DNA from: Alteromonas halophila
Lineage (GTDB): Bacteria; Pseudomonadota; Gammaproteobacteria; Enterobacterales; Alteromonadaceae
Length of the DNA stretch: 64,000 bases
Assembly: GCF_014651815.1 (NCBI RefSeq)
Contig: NZ_BMXP01000004.1
Coordinates: 124,001 to 188,000, forward strand
Reading direction: 5' to 3'
How positions within the stretch are numbered: position 1 is the first letter of the stretch; the number at the start of each line of letters is the position of its first letter. Made by a program: the position numbers and the translations under genes. The notes beneath the pieces are model-generated. The model saw only the letters and a program-made list of their open reading frames with translations, searched no databases and was not told where the DNA came from. Below are positions 19,805-28,673 of the stretch, piece after piece.

Positions 19805-19913
19805 TTACCCGCGTAAAGTACTCAGGTATTCCTAAGTAGATACTCGTCTCTGCGAACGCAGAATCACTGAAACACGATGCAGTAAAAGAAAAAGTGGAAG
19901 AATCATTGAGCAG

Positions 19914-19941
19914 CAAAAAAAGCACCGCATTAAGCGGTGCC
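19914..19941 (-). terminator. Rho-independent terminator of the PEP-CTERM gene
   Basis: Minus strand GCACCGC, loop TTAAT, GCGGTGC, then a run of seven T. It lies about 25 bases after the stop of the PEP-CTERM gene and insulates it from iscR. Confidence 0.85.
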
Positions 19942-19964
19942 GAAAAAATACAGGAGTGTATTTA

Positions 19965-20726
19965 TTAGTAACGTCGACCGCTTCTTACAAACACGCCAAT
20001 CAGTGCTGCTGCAAGAAGACCGAGGGGGGCCGGTGCAGGCACACTGACATTACCGCAGTTAACGGTACAAACATCTTCCTCGAAGCCTACGTATTGCACC
20101 TGGGACTGAGAGTAGTTGTAAAACCCAAAGCGGCCAGCAGCGTTATTCAGTCCGCTCAGGCTAAAAATCTGCTGATTATTGAATGTACCGCCATCGATCG
20201 CAATATTGATTTCAGTCGCGGTGTACCCGAGTGTAAATTGGTACTCAGTACTGTATTCCCAGCCAAGACTAGGGCTGTAATCACTGTCTAAAACGGAAAT
20301 ACCTGAGCCGCTATGGTCCCAGAAATTCACGTCTGTTTCTGAACTGATGTGTGACAGCGTGAACCCGGCAAATGCCTGCTCGCCGCCAAAAACCTGGTCG
20401 CCGCGTTTCCAGTCGAACAGGTAATAATCATCCAGCCCGTTAAAGCCGAATACAAAACCGATATAATCGTCATCACCATCATTACTGACACTGAATGAGC
20501 CTGTAAATTCACTGTTTATAAATGAGTCAGGGCTGACAAAGTAGGTCGGCTGGCCGTTAATGGTTTGCAGTACAGACGAACCGTCGGTAGCAACATTCCA
20601 GTTGCCGCTGGTCGACAGTCCTTCCTGCACCCAGTTATTTAGATCAATTATCGCGGCCTGCGCTGGCAGGACGGTTGCTAACAGTGTGGCACTTAGCAAA
20701 CATTTTTTTACTGCAGATTTCAACAT
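19965..20726 (-). CDS. PEP-CTERM sorting-signal protein with a thrombospondin C-terminal-like domain
   Basis: A 253-residue exported protein: Sec signal peptide ending near AQA (residue 24), a globular beta domain, and a C-terminal exosortase signal VPAPAPLGLLAAALIGVF followed by a basic RSGRRY tail (proline-containing motif, single helix, arginine cluster). The globular part resembles the thrombospondin C-terminal lectin-like fold: W near the start, then FTGSFSV ... DDDYIGFVFGF ... YYLFDWKR. Cys residues near the end (EDVCTVNCG) suggest a disulfide. It would be cleaved by an exosortase and displayed or released with exopolysaccharide. Its upstream region shares an element with the other PEP-CTERM gene at 59956-60972. 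Confidence 0.85.
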   Translation of the reverse strand: MLKSAVKKCLLSATLLATVLPAQAAIIDLNNWVQEGLSTSGNWNVATDGSSVLQTINGQPTYFVSPDSFINSEFTGSFSVSNDGDDDYIGFVFGFNGLDDYYLFDWKRGDQVFGGEQAFAGFTLSHISSETDVNFWDHSGSGISVLDSDYSPSLGWEYSTEYQFTLGYTATEINIAIDGGTFNNQQIFSLSGLNNAAGRFGFYNYSQSQVQYVGFEEDVCTVNCGNVSVPAPAPLGLLAAALIGVFVRSGRRY

Positions 20727-20766
20727 GGTTTCTCCTCATGACGTCCGTTACGTCCGTCACCACTGA

Positions 20767-20782
20767 ATCAAAATCTATTCCA
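20767..20782 (-). promoter_or_regulatory. Possible sigma-54 promoter of the PEP-CTERM gene
   Basis: Minus strand TGGAATAGATTTTGAT resembles the better sigma-54 site of the other PEP-CTERM gene (TGGATTGAATTTTGCA). The -24 GG is kept but the -12 GC reads GA, so this is a weak call that rests on the comparison. Confidence 0.35.
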
Positions 20783-20835
20783 CATTGCTTTAGCTATTGA
20801 TTTTATGAGAAAAAACAATCCTACAGAAAAACGAA

Positions 20836-20853
20836 TGTAAAAAATTCTGACAG
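20836..20853 (-). promoter_or_regulatory. Shared upstream element of PEP-CTERM genes (copy 1)
   Basis: Minus strand CTGTCAGAATTTTTTACA. It matches the element at 61132-61149 at 16 of 18 positions, in the same orientation relative to a PEP-CTERM gene. It lies 53 bases upstream of the sigma-54-like site, the right distance for an enhancer-binding activator. Confidence 0.5.
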
Positions 20854-21108
20854 TTTTTAGAGGCCGGAACTGCCCCCCCCTGTCTCAGCTGCCAACGACT
20901 GCGTGCAAGCAGAAGCAAGCACTTATTGGTTCATAAAAAACGATGAATAAAAGACATGAGAGCACTAGCGAGACGTGCCAGATGCTCTACAGGTTTCAGA
21001 CGCCGCTTGCGCTGCCTGCGATTTTTTACTCCTGTGTGGGGTGTAAAAGTACTGAACAAATCATGTCATTCACGGAACAGTTAAGGCGAATATCGTGACT
21101 GCGGCCGG
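20854..21108. other. Gene-free stretch upstream of the PEP-CTERM promoter
   Basis: Between the shared element and the truncated sulfotransferase I see no supported gene. It includes a run of eight C at 20873-20880 and low-complexity A-rich sequence near 20934-20950; no terminator, RNA family or repeat was recognised. Confidence 0.4.
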
Positions 21109-21531
21109 TTATAGCGTCTGCAGTCCCCGCCAGACATCATTCACCTGTGGAAACCGCTGCTGACAAAATGCGTACGTATCTTTATAGATCTCACGTACTA
21201 TGGCAATCAACTCATCGTGCACCTTATCGTGCTTAACTGTCGTATTAACCCGCTGCTGCGCTAAGTCAGGCCGTGCTTCCACGTTCAAAAATGCGGAAAG
21301 CTGTGCAATTGTCTCCGGGGTAAATAGATCTTCGAAAATTCCATAAAAGACATCGTCTTTGTCAAACACTGCCTCAATGGCGGCAATGGTATCCTGATAG
21401 CAGGTTCTGATAGTACAGCTTTCAGACGCGGCATAGTGCTCCAGCGCTATGGCATCAGATTTATCAATGTGCACGCCTGCCTTTGTACTTTCGTTGCGCT
21501 TATAGTGACGAACGGCACTCCAGCATCGCGG
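21109..21531 (-). pseudogene. 5'-truncated sulfotransferase-like gene
   Basis: The frame ending at 21109 reads RCWSAVRHYKRNESTKAGV and continues to FEDLFTPETIAQLSAFLNV, RVNTTVKHDKV and FCQQRFPQV, the C-terminal half of a sulfotransferase. The N-terminal PAPS-binding loop (KxGTxxL) is absent: just before RCW the sequence turns into a copy of the iscR 5' end. A GTG at 21474 could start a 121-residue product, but the catalytic N-terminus would still be missing. Read as a fragment cut by recombination; the intact sulfotransferase at 21930-22613 is on the other strand and is not a close copy. Confidence 0.65.
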
Positions 21532-21634
21532 TAGCTGCGTAACGAGCTATTAAGGTTAGTTTCATGATAGCGTCTAACCTGATAATTCACCGGTAACTGT
21601 TCCATACCTTTGTAATGTGCTTGAGTATTTACCC
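21500..21634 (-). repeat. Decayed duplicate of the iscR promoter and first codons
   Basis: Bases 21520-21634 align without gaps to 19696-19810 with 91 of 115 identical by hand count. The copy includes an in-frame ATG at 21565 that reads MKLTLIARYAATAML (isc[16 protein letters not shown]), then diverges and stops at 21500 after 21 codons. The -35 of the iscR promoter is altered and the IscR site is eroded. The homology ends exactly where sulfotransferase coding sequence begins. Confidence 0.8.
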
Positions 21635-21929
21635 CGGTTAAAACGCTCGGGAACTTCAAGGCATGTTTGAAGGTATCCTTGGCGAACATGTTGTGGCCAC
21701 CATTGGAGGTGCATCCTTATTGAATGATAAATCTGCGACAGTATGGCTAGCAATTTAAGAACCAATTCTATACCTTAGGAACATCTGTAGCAGTTAAGTA
21801 CTTTCATTAGTAATTTACACATTGGCGCTATAAAGCCGGAGTTCACCCCTGATGCTTACTATTGCAAGAGCATGCTCTGGCGAAATTTTTGAGCACTGGA
21901 CGCGTTGCCAATTGCAGTAAGGAAACACG
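21635..21929. other. Gene-free A+T-rich stretch
   Basis: About 295 bases between the iscR relic and the sulfotransferase start. No supported gene; the only clear signal is the ribosome-binding site AAGGAAA just before ATG 21930. Confidence 0.4.
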
Positions 21930-22613
21930 ATGATCATTTCCCATAAACATAAATTTATTTTTATCAAAACAGTTAAAACCGCAGGAACGAGTGTTGAAAT
22001 TGCCCTTTCTAAGCATTGCGGACCTGATGACATCATCACTCCCATATCAAAAGATGATGAAGCCAAGCGACAGGAGTTGGGCTACCGCGGCGCACAGAAT
22101 TACAGAATTCCATTTTCGAAATATAAAAAAATCGATTGGTTAAAATTCGCTTATGACAGAGAGCGCAGAAAATTTTATAACCACATTGGTGCATCAGAAG
22201 TCATGCAATATATTGAGCCTGACATCTGGGATTCTTATTATAAGTTCAGCTTCGAGCGTAACCCCTGGGATAAGGTTGTCTCTTGGTATTATTGGCGATA
22301 TAAGTCAGAACCTAGGCCAAGTATAAGTGAGTTCGTGCACTCGTCAGAGGCCAACATTATCAGAGGCTTTGAGCTCTATACACACTTATCTGAGATGGCA
22401 GTCGACCAGGTATTTTTCTTCGAAAATATTAATGAGGAAATGGATAAAATCAGAGAAAAACTTAATCTCAGTGAACCGCTGTCTTTACCCTTCGCGAAAG
22501 GGGGGCACCGCAAAGATAAACGGAGTTACAGCGATATTTTATCTGACCAAGACAAAGCAAAAATCGCTAAAGTGTATGCTAGGGAAATTGCCCATTTTAA
22601 CTATACTGTCTAG
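21930..22613 (+). CDS. Sulfotransferase family 2 protein
   Basis: A 227-residue protein that probably transfers sulfate from PAPS to a carbohydrate. The N-terminal FIFIKTVKTAGTSVEIAL is the 5'-phosphosulfate-binding loop and KFSFERNPWDKVVSWYYW is the 3'-phosphate-binding strand with its arginine; a conserved histidine occurs in FYNHIGASEV. ATG 21930 has AAGGAAA nine bases upstream. The gene is visibly richer in A+T than its neighbours and stands alone on the plus strand in the insertion, which suggests acquisition by transfer. The acceptor could be a surface polysaccharide. Confidence 0.85.
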   Translation: MIISHKHKFIFIKTVKTAGTSVEIALSKHCGPDDIITPISKDDEAKRQELGYRGAQNYRIPFSKYKKIDWLKFAYDRERRKFYNHIGASEVMQYIEPDIWDSYYKFSFERNPWDKVVSWYYWRYKSEPRPSISEFVHSSEANIIRGFELYTHLSEMAVDQVFFFENINEEMDKIREKLNLSEPLSLPFAKGGHRKDKRSYSDILSDQDKAKIAKVYAREIAHFNYTV

Positions 22614-22743
22614 AATTGCAGACTTGTACGTTACAAAATATCATTCGTCCACTGCGCGGTATTGCTTCGCTGGGCGCAACTGGTTTGTCTTGGGCTAATG
22701 GATTTTCCAAGGTAAATGTGCATCAATAGGCGATGCTCTACAC

Positions 22744-22767
22744 TAAAGCCGGGTTCCCCCGGCTTTA
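22744..22767. terminator. Bidirectional hairpin terminator
   Basis: TAAAGCCGGG / CCCGGCTTTA, 10-bp stem with a 4-base loop, between the convergent sulfotransferase and outer-membrane protein genes. T runs on either side are short. Confidence 0.65.
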
Positions 22768-22792
22768 ATGTAGACTCAAGAGTTATCAATCT

Positions 22793-23377
22793 TTAAAACC
22801 GGTATTCTACACCTAAACTGGCCTGCTTCAGGTCGGTGTTAAACTCAGTGTCATCAATATCTTCTACCGCGTCTTCCGCGTCCATCGACGAGTCGTAGAC
22901 AGTGTACTCGGCAGTAATCAGGAACCGTTCGTTGACGGCGTAGCTGACGCCGCCGCCCACAAACACACTTTCATCGTCGTAATCGTTGTTCACGGTGCCG
23001 ACATTATATTCTGTCTCTGACCACAGCTGACCAAGTTTACCGAAAATCGAAAAGCGCTCTGTGATTGGGTACGTGCCCTTAAGCCCGGCCGTAAAACCGT
23101 CAGTTTCAGCATTGGCTAAATCATTACCGTAGTCGCCAAAGTCAATATAGCTGCCTTCCAGCGCAAAATATTCGTTGAACCGGTAACCGGCGACACCCTG
23201 CCATACGTCTTTATCATCATCGAACTCATCATCGCCGTCTACGCGCAGATACCCATAGTTACCGCCAACATAGAAACCCGCGTCATCAATGTTTTCATCC
23301 TGGTTATAGGACTGTGCCTGCGCACCGAACGCCGTGAGTGCCACAATACCCGCAATAGTGCTTTTAATGTGTTTCAT
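22793..23377 (-). CDS. OmpA-like outer-membrane beta-barrel protein
   Basis: A 194-residue protein from ATG 23377 (GAGGAAG upstream; an earlier in-frame start overlaps that site). Signal peptide ending AQA, then about eight amphipathic beta strands with acidic loops (GFYVGGNYGYLRV, FALEGSYIDFGDY, FSIFGKLGQLW, VFVGGGVSYAV, FLITAEYTVYD) and a C-terminal aromatic strand LGVEYRF, the signal for BAM insertion. It has the size of a small eight-stranded porin-like barrel without a peptidoglycan-binding domain. Role unknown. Confidence 0.87.
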   Translation of the reverse strand: MKHIKSTIAGIVALTAFGAQAQSYNQDENIDDAGFYVGGNYGYLRVDGDDEFDDDKDVWQGVAGYRFNEYFALEGSYIDFGDYGNDLANAETDGFTAGLKGTYPITERFSIFGKLGQLWSETEYNVGTVNNDYDDESVFVGGGVSYAVNERFLITAEYTVYDSSMDAEDAVEDIDDTEFNTDLKQASLGVEYRF

Positions 23378-23710
23378 AGATACTTCCTCGTTCGTTTTCA
23401 TCCCCCGGAAAAAGAATCAGGGGCCAGTGAGTGTCAACAAAGCTGTATCAAGCGCCGTGCCAACCTATACATCTGAGAAATAACCCTGTTTTCAGGAAAG
23501 ACTTTCAGGATTGGGTAAAATTTCTGCGTAAAAAAAACAGAGATCTTCGCGGCCTTTCCTGCGGGACAAATTTCATTCGGCTACTTAGTGAAATATTTTT
23601 CCGGGGCGTGAAGTCTTTTCACAGCAAGTGCTGGCCAGTAAGTAATCACTACGGATTGCCGGGCTGAACTCGCGCAACCTGGATTCGTCAGGCCTCCGCC
23701 TTGATAATAT
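23378..23710. other. Intergenic region between divergent outer-membrane genes
   Basis: Apart from the ribosome-binding site of the beta-barrel gene and the Fur box at its right end, I see no gene here. A 78-codon GTG frame at 23431-23667 lacks a ribosome-binding site and familiar sequence. Short hairpin CCTGTTTTCAGG near 23487. Confidence 0.4.
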
Positions 23711-23730
23711 TGCTGATAATCATTATCATT
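23711..23730 (+). promoter_or_regulatory. Predicted Fur box
   Basis: GCTGATAATCATTATCATT at 23712-23730 is a near-consensus ferric uptake regulator site (GATAAT/ATTATC units), preceded by another GATAAT at 23703. It sits just upstream of a TonB-dependent receptor, so iron repression is expected. Confidence 0.8.
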
Positions 23731-23761
23731 CGCGCAAATTTAAAAATCTTTGAAGTATTGT

Positions 23762-25846
23762 ATGAAAAGAACGTCTGTTTCACTTGCCCTTCTGTCTGTC
23801 ATGGCATTACCTGCTGTCGCCAGTCCTCAGATTGATGATGTCATTGAGGTAACGGCCACCCGCACCAGCGTACCGCAAAGTGCTATTCCGGCCACGGTGT
23901 CCGTTATTACCGGCGACGAGATCCGCTCACAGCTTAACGTGGCACAGTCGCTTTCAGATATTCTTGGCAACATGATCCCGGCGTTTTCTCCTTCCCGTCA
24001 GAAACTCACCAGCTCAGGCGAAACATTGCGGGGACGTAATCCACTGTATCTGATCGACGGCATTCCCCAGTCAAACCCATTGCGTAATGGCTCGCGCGCA
24101 GCGTACACCATCGATCCGTTTATGATTGAGCGAGTCGAAGTCATCCATGGTGCCAGTGCCATTCAGGGCATGGGCGCCAGTGGCGGCATTATCAACATCG
24201 TCACTAAATCAGCGGAGTCCGGGCCCACCCATGAAGTGAATGCGGGGGTAACAGCATCACCGGAGGCGTTTTCTGACAGCCTCACATACCAGACGGGGTA
24301 CCTGTTCAGACAAAATGCGGATGACTGGCAAACTGTTCTGGGTGTGCAGCTAAAAGAGACCGGCATGTATGTCGACGGTAACGGACAACTCATCGGTGTC
24401 GATGGCGTACAGGGCGATACCATGGACTCACGCAGCTATGATGTATTTGCAAAGATCGGCTACACCATAGACAGTAATCAGTCGCTGCAGTTTATGTTTA
24501 ACCGTTTTGACATGGCAGGTAACGGCGACTATCGGGGCGTTGATGGTGATCGCGCTGCAGGCATTCCCGCGACCTCACTGGAACAAGGCGTTGAGGGCGA
24601 CAGCCCGGAAAACGAGGTCATTACGTCCAGCCTGACTTACCAGCACCAGTCACTGTTGAATGCTGATCTAAACTGGCAACTTTTCTTTCAGGATTTCTCT
24701 GCATTATACGGTGGTGGCCGCTATGGTACCTTTCAGGACCCGGCGTTTGGCGACAACCTGTTTGACCAGTCTCGCAATGACTCACGCAAATATGGATCAC
24801 GCCTGACTATGAACTGGCAGGACGTTGCCAACAGTCCGCTGGGTATTACCGCCGGACTCGACTTTCTGAATGACACAACCTTTCAGGAGCTGGCGCAGAC
24901 GGGACGCAAATGGGTGCCTGACACAGAGTTTGTCAACTGGGCCCCTTATGCTCAGGCGCGCTATCAGCTTGGCGATCTGAACCTGAGTGCCGGTGTTCGC
25001 TACGAATATGGCAAGCTCAAGGTCGATGACTTTACTACCCTGTATTCTTACAACAGTACCTTTGTAGAAGGAGGCGACCCGTCATTCAACGAGTTGCTGC
25101 ACAACATTGGCGCGGTATACCAGATTAGCGATGGGTGGCGCGTTTATGCGAGCTATTCTGAAGGCTTCAGTATGCCGGATGTGGGCCGGGTTTTGCGCGG
25201 GATCAGTGAGCCAGGCTTGACGGTTTCCAGCTTCCTGGATCTGCAGCCTGTGATTGCCGACAACCAGGAAGTGGGCGTGGAATACAGCGCTGATGCCCTA
25301 ACCTTCAGCGCCAGCTATTTCACCTCTGACTCTGATTTGGGTGCACGCCTGCAGGCTGACGCCGATGGTATTTATACCGTTAAACGGGAGCGCACTGAAA
25401 TAGATGGCCTGGAGATTAATGCCAGTTATATGCTGTCAGCCGATACCCGTTTCTCGGTAAGCTATGCCGACACCGATGGCGAATTTGACAGCAACGGTGA
25501 CAACACCGTCGATCAGAAACTCTCCGGTCGCAACATTGCCCCGCGTCGTATGAATGTTACCTGGCAGCAAAGCTGGTCAGATATGCTGTTAACCCGCCTG
25601 CAGTACAGTAAACTGTTCGACCGTGATGCGCCGGCAGGTAATAGCATCAACGATTTCGACGGCTACCACACACTCAACGCAACGGCAACGCTGGACACCC
25701 TCGACGCCGGAACCTTCACACTGGGTATAGAAAACCTGATGGATGAATTTTACTTTACCTACTATGCACAGAGTGTCGGCGGTGATAACCGCAACTTTGC
25801 AGGCCGTGGCCGCACGGTAACACTGAGCTGGCAATATGGCTGGTAA
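23762..25846 (+). CDS. TonB-dependent outer-membrane receptor (probable siderophore receptor)
   Basis: A 694-residue receptor. Signal peptide ends AVAS, followed directly by a TonB box-like DDVIEVTATRT; the plug spans about residues 30-150 (VSVITGDEI, LRGRNPLYLIDGIP, IERVEVIHGASAIQGMGASGGIINIVTK), then a 22-strand barrel ending in VTLSWQYGW. ATG 23762 is chosen; a TTG four codons upstream is possible. The Fur box and the following PepSY membrane protein point to ferric siderophore uptake. The substrate cannot be read from the sequence. Confidence 0.92.
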   Translation: MKRTSVSLALLSVMALPAVASPQIDDVIEVTATRTSVPQSAIPATVSVITGDEIRSQLNVAQSLSDILGNMIPAFSPSRQKLTSSGETLRGRNPLYLIDGIPQSNPLRNGSRAAYTIDPFMIERVEVIHGASAIQGMGASGGIINIVTKSAESGPTHEVNAGVTASPEAFSDSLTYQTGYLFRQNADDWQTVLGVQLKETGMYVDGNGQLIGVDGVQGDTMDSRSYDVFAKIGYTIDSNQSLQFMFNRFDMAGNGDYRGVDGDRAAGIPATSLEQGVEGDSPENEVITSSLTYQHQSLLNADLNWQLFFQDFSALYGGGRYGTFQDPAFGDNLFDQSRNDSRKYGSRLTMNWQDVANSPLGITAGLDFLNDTTFQELAQTGRKWVPDTEFVNWAPYAQARYQLGDLNLSAGVRYEYGKLKVDDFTTLYSYNSTFVEGGDPSFNELLHNIGAVYQISDGWRVYASYSEGFSMPDVGRVLRGISEPGLTVSSFLDLQPVIADNQEVGVEYSADALTFSASYFTSDSDLGARLQADADGIYTVKRERTEIDGLEINASYMLSADTRFSVSYADTDGEFDSNGDNTVDQKLSGRNIAPRRMNVTWQQSWSDMLLTRLQYSKLFDRDAPAGNSINDFDGYHTLNATATLDTLDAGTFTLGIENLMDEFYFTYYAQSVGGDNRNFAGRGRTVTLSWQYGW

Positions 25847-25850
25847 GTGA

Positions 25851-26927
25851 TTGCGTTTGTCATTCGCTCAGCTTAATCAGCGCATCCACACCTGGCTTGG
25901 TCTGTTGCTAAGCCTGTGGGTGCTGCTGATGGCGGTCACAGGGACCGCCCTTTACTACAAACCGGCACTGCTAAAGCTTACCTATCCGGTATTGGACACT
26001 GGCGCGCCGCTCAGTCAGACCGCCGCTGCAGTGCAGCTGGATTCCCTGCCCCCACAGCTTGACCACGGCTATGCCTACATGCCGACCCGCGACGCGCCAT
26101 GGCTGGAGGTGGTTGATACAGAGAACACGCGCTGGTACTACGGTGAATCAGGGCTGCTGTTAAAGCGTGAAGCTCACAGCGATGTGATTGACGTGTTTGT
26201 ATCACTGCATCATGATTTAATGCTGGGCGACACCGGAAAAGATGTGCAGGGGTTCGCCGGCCTTGCCAGTCTGCTGCTGCTCATCACAGGTACGATCCTC
26301 TGGTGGCCGCGTCATCGGCTGTCGCGCCGTCATTTCACGATTCACTGGTTTAGTCTTAAAAGCCGAAAAGGCCTGCAAACCCTGGCTGAGATGCATAAAG
26401 TCAGCGCGGTGATATTCCTGTTGCCGATGGTGTTATTACTGGGCACTGGCACCGCGATTATCTATTCACAGCCGGTTAACTCTGCGCTGGTTGGACTATT
26501 TCCCAGTGAGGGTCAGCAACCACTGATCCCCACACCCGCCCCCACGGCTGAAAACTGGCAGCAACGTCTGAGTGTTGCACAGTCACTTTTCACCAACGTC
26601 AGTCCACGGCTTATATACCTCTCAAAAGACCGGCTGCGACTGAAACACGAGGACGAATGGCACCCTAACGGGCGCAATTATATTGGCTTTGACACAACCA
26701 GCGGAGTGCTGGCGGAACGTGAGGATGTGAGACAGACGGCCTACGGAAATCAGCTTTCCCACACAATCTACCCTTTGCACGTAGCTGCGGTAGGTGGTGT
26801 TGCGCTGTTAGCCGTCAGCACGCTGGCGGGTTTGATACTTATACTGCTGCCACTGACCGGTATCAGCTATTGGGTAAAACGCCGCAGATACCGGCCCAAC
26901 GCACACAAAAAGCCAACCGCGACTTAA
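25851..26927 (+). CDS. PepSY-associated transmembrane protein (iron-uptake accessory)
   Basis: A 358-residue membrane protein of the PepSY_TM family, commonly encoded beside siderophore receptors and thought to act in reduction or release of iron in the inner membrane. N-terminal helix [21 protein letters not shown] with a conserved H and G, a second helix near residues 140-155, [19 protein letters not shown] (about 180-200), and a last helix [21 protein letters not shown]. The start must be TTG 25851, 4 bp after the receptor stop, with no clear ribosome-binding site, suggesting translational coupling. Its end overlaps cysE by 4 bp on the opposite strand. Confidence 0.85.
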   Translation: MRLSFAQLNQRIHTWLGLLLSLWVLLMAVTGTALYYKPALLKLTYPVLDTGAPLSQTAAAVQLDSLPPQLDHGYAYMPTRDAPWLEVVDTENTRWYYGESGLLLKREAHSDVIDVFVSLHHDLMLGDTGKDVQGFAGLASLLLLITGTILWWPRHRLSRRHFTIHWFSLKSRKGLQTLAEMHKVSAVIFLLPMVLLLGTGTAIIYSQPVNSALVGLFPSEGQQPLIPTPAPTAENWQQRLSVAQSLFTNVSPRLIYLSKDRLRLKHEDEWHPNGRNYIGFDTTSGVLAEREDVRQTAYGNQLSHTIYPLHVAAVGGVALLAVSTLAGLILILLPLTGISYWVKRRRYRPNAHKKPTAT

Positions 26928-27748
26928 ATTTTCGGATCGAAGGCGTCCTGCGCTTCGTCGTCTGATGCCGGTGCGACAGGGTCGATACCGGTATTGGCAA
27001 AGTCTTTGGCTGACAGACTACTGAGCGATTCGGTACACACATTGCCACCCATCGCCTGGATAGCACTGCACATTTCTTCCACTTTGCTGTCCATCAGCGC
27101 CATGTGATCAAGCATGATCCCCATGGCATTGGCAACCGGATCCGGATTATCTTCTGACACCGCATACGCATCAAACCCGTACTTTTTCGCGATGTGCGCA
27201 CGCTTTTCACCATTCTCACCGGAGGACCGGGTATCGGCGGAGGTCACAATACGGCCAGGGATCCCAACCACGGTTGAATCGGCAGGTGCGTCTTTTACCA
27301 CCACCGAATTTGAGCCAATTTTCGCCCTTGCGCCGATGGTTATCGGCCCCAGCACCTTGGCACCAGCGCCAATGACCACATTGTTTTCCAGGGTGGGATG
27401 ACGCTTTCCGGCATTCCAGCTGGTGCCGCCCAGCGTAACACCGTGATAGAGCGTAACATCGTCGCCTAGTTGTGCGGTCTCACCGATAACCACGCCCATG
27501 CCATGATCGATAAACACCCGACGACCGAACGTAGCTCCCGGGTGAATTTCCACGCCGGTCAGCCAGCGACTAAACGTCGATAAACTGCGCGCCAGCCAGC
27601 GCCAGTTACGCTGCCACAGCCGGTGACTTACCCGATGGATCCAAATGGCATGCAGCCCCGGGTAATTGGTCAGCACTTCAAAGGTATTTCTGGCCGCCGG
27701 ATCGCGATGAAAAACTGCCTGAATGTCTTCTTTGATGCCGGAAAACAC
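26924..27748 (-). CDS. cysE: Serine O-acetyltransferase
   Basis: A 274-residue enzyme making O-acetylserine, the direct precursor of cysteine. N-terminal helical domain, then left-handed beta-helix hexapeptide repeats ([29 protein letters not shown], in overlapping motifs; [30 protein letters not shown]), with the catalytic histidine in [15 protein letters not shown] 27748 lies 4 bp after trmJ. A C-terminal extension of about 80 residues follows the catalytic domain. Gene order trmJ-cysE-iscR is usual in related bacteria, here interrupted by an insertion. Confidence 0.94.
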   Translation of the reverse strand: MFSGIKEDIQAVFHRDPAARNTFEVLTNYPGLHAIWIHRVSHRLWQRNWRWLARSLSTFSRWLTGVEIHPGATFGRRVFIDHGMGVVIGETAQLGDDVTLYHGVTLGGTSWNAGKRHPTLENNVVIGAGAKVLGPITIGARAKIGSNSVVVKDAPADSTVVGIPGRIVTSADTRSSGENGEKRAHIAKKYGFDAYAVSEDNPDPVANAMGIMLDHMALMDSKVEEMCSAIQAMGGNVCTESLSSLSAKDFANTGIDPVAPASDDEAQDAFDPKI

Positions 27749-27751
27749 GTT

Positions 27752-28471
27752 CTACTTTCCCTTCAGTGATTTATCAATGGATGACAGGATGCCGCGCAGA
27801 ATATTGAGCTCCTGCGCTTCTGGTCTGGCCCGGTTAAACAGGCGACGAAGCTTGGTCATAACAATCCCCGGGTGATTTTTCACAATAAAACCGGTACCGG
27901 TGAGCGTAGATTCAAGGTGTGTATAAAAACGTTCCAGATCGTCATTAAGTGGGTAGTCAGACTCCACTTCCGGCTGTTTGTCGGTCGCCAGGTACGCCAT
28001 GCGCACTTCGTAACTTAAGGTTTGTACAGCCATGGCCAGATTCAGCGAACTGTACTCGGGATTTGCCGGAATACACACATGAAAATGGCATTGCTGCAAT
28101 TCTTCATTGGTCAGGCCATTGTTTTCGCGGCCGAAGACCAGCGCCACCGGGTAATTTGCTACTTCCTGAATAAGCTTTTCACCGCATTCGCGGGGCTCCA
28201 GCATCGGCCAGGAATGGGTGCGTGAACGTGCCGATGTTCCAACAACCAGCCCACAATCGGCGACGGCTTCTTCCAGTGAATCTACGGTAGTGGCATTGCC
28301 CAGTACATCCCCTGCCCCAGCGGCAAGCGCACTGGCTTTGCCGTCTGGCGCCTGTTCCGGGTCAACCAGATACAGGTTGCTCAGGCCCATGGTTTTCATG
28401 GCACGTGCGGCAGAGCCAATGTTGCCGGTATGAGAGGTATTCACCAGTACAATGCGAATATTTTCAAGCAT
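27752..28471 (-). CDS. trmJ: tRNA (cytidine/uridine-2'-O-)-methyltransferase TrmJ
   Basis: A 239-residue SPOUT methyltransferase that modifies position 32 of several tRNAs. N-terminal [52 protein letters not shown] and [17 protein letters not shown] form the knotted SAM-binding site. Start ATG 28471 agrees with the E. coli start; a GTG three codons upstream is an alternative. Divergent from suhB. Confidence 0.95.
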   Translation of the reverse strand: MLENIRIVLVNTSHTGNIGSAARAMKTMGLSNLYLVDPEQAPDGKASALAAGAGDVLGNATTVDSLEEAVADCGLVVGTSARSRTHSWPMLEPRECGEKLIQEVANYPVALVFGRENNGLTNEELQQCHFHVCIPANPEYSSLNLAMAVQTLSYEVRMAYLATDKQPEVESDYPLNDDLERFYTHLESTLTGTGFIVKNHPGIVMTKLRRLFNRARPEAQELNILRGILSSIDKSLKGK

Positions 28472-28582
28472 AATGTCCACTACAAGATCAAGGTCAGATA
28501 GCCGCGAATGGTAGCATAGTAGAGGTCTAGATGGCTATCTACTGAGGATGCGCCTTGTCATCATTTCGGGCTATTTCTTTGA

Positions 28583-28610
28583 TTGCATATCATCAGGGTT
28601 CTGCTACACT
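28583..28610 (+). promoter_or_regulatory. Predicted suhB promoter
   Basis: TTGCAT, 16-base spacer, TACACT; the -10 lies 63 bases before the suhB ATG. Confidence 0.55.
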
Positions 28611-28673
28611 TCGCGCGTTTGTGGCGGGACACTGTATCGCCACGCTGATCTTTGACAATTGGTGGAGTACCTC

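Noticed and set aside
20873..20880. Run of eight C, considered as a phase-variable tract
   Set aside because: It is not within a gene or at a promoter spacing, so no switching role can be supported.
21447..21689. 80-codon minus-strand frame across the iscR relic
   Set aside because: It is a shadow: it resembles another out-of-frame reading of the iscR 5' region (19527-19781), which only reflects the DNA duplication.
23431..23667. 78-codon plus-strand frame between the barrel protein and the TonB receptor
   Set aside because: GTG start without a ribosome-binding site, no familiar sequence, and it lies in a promoter region; treated as chance.
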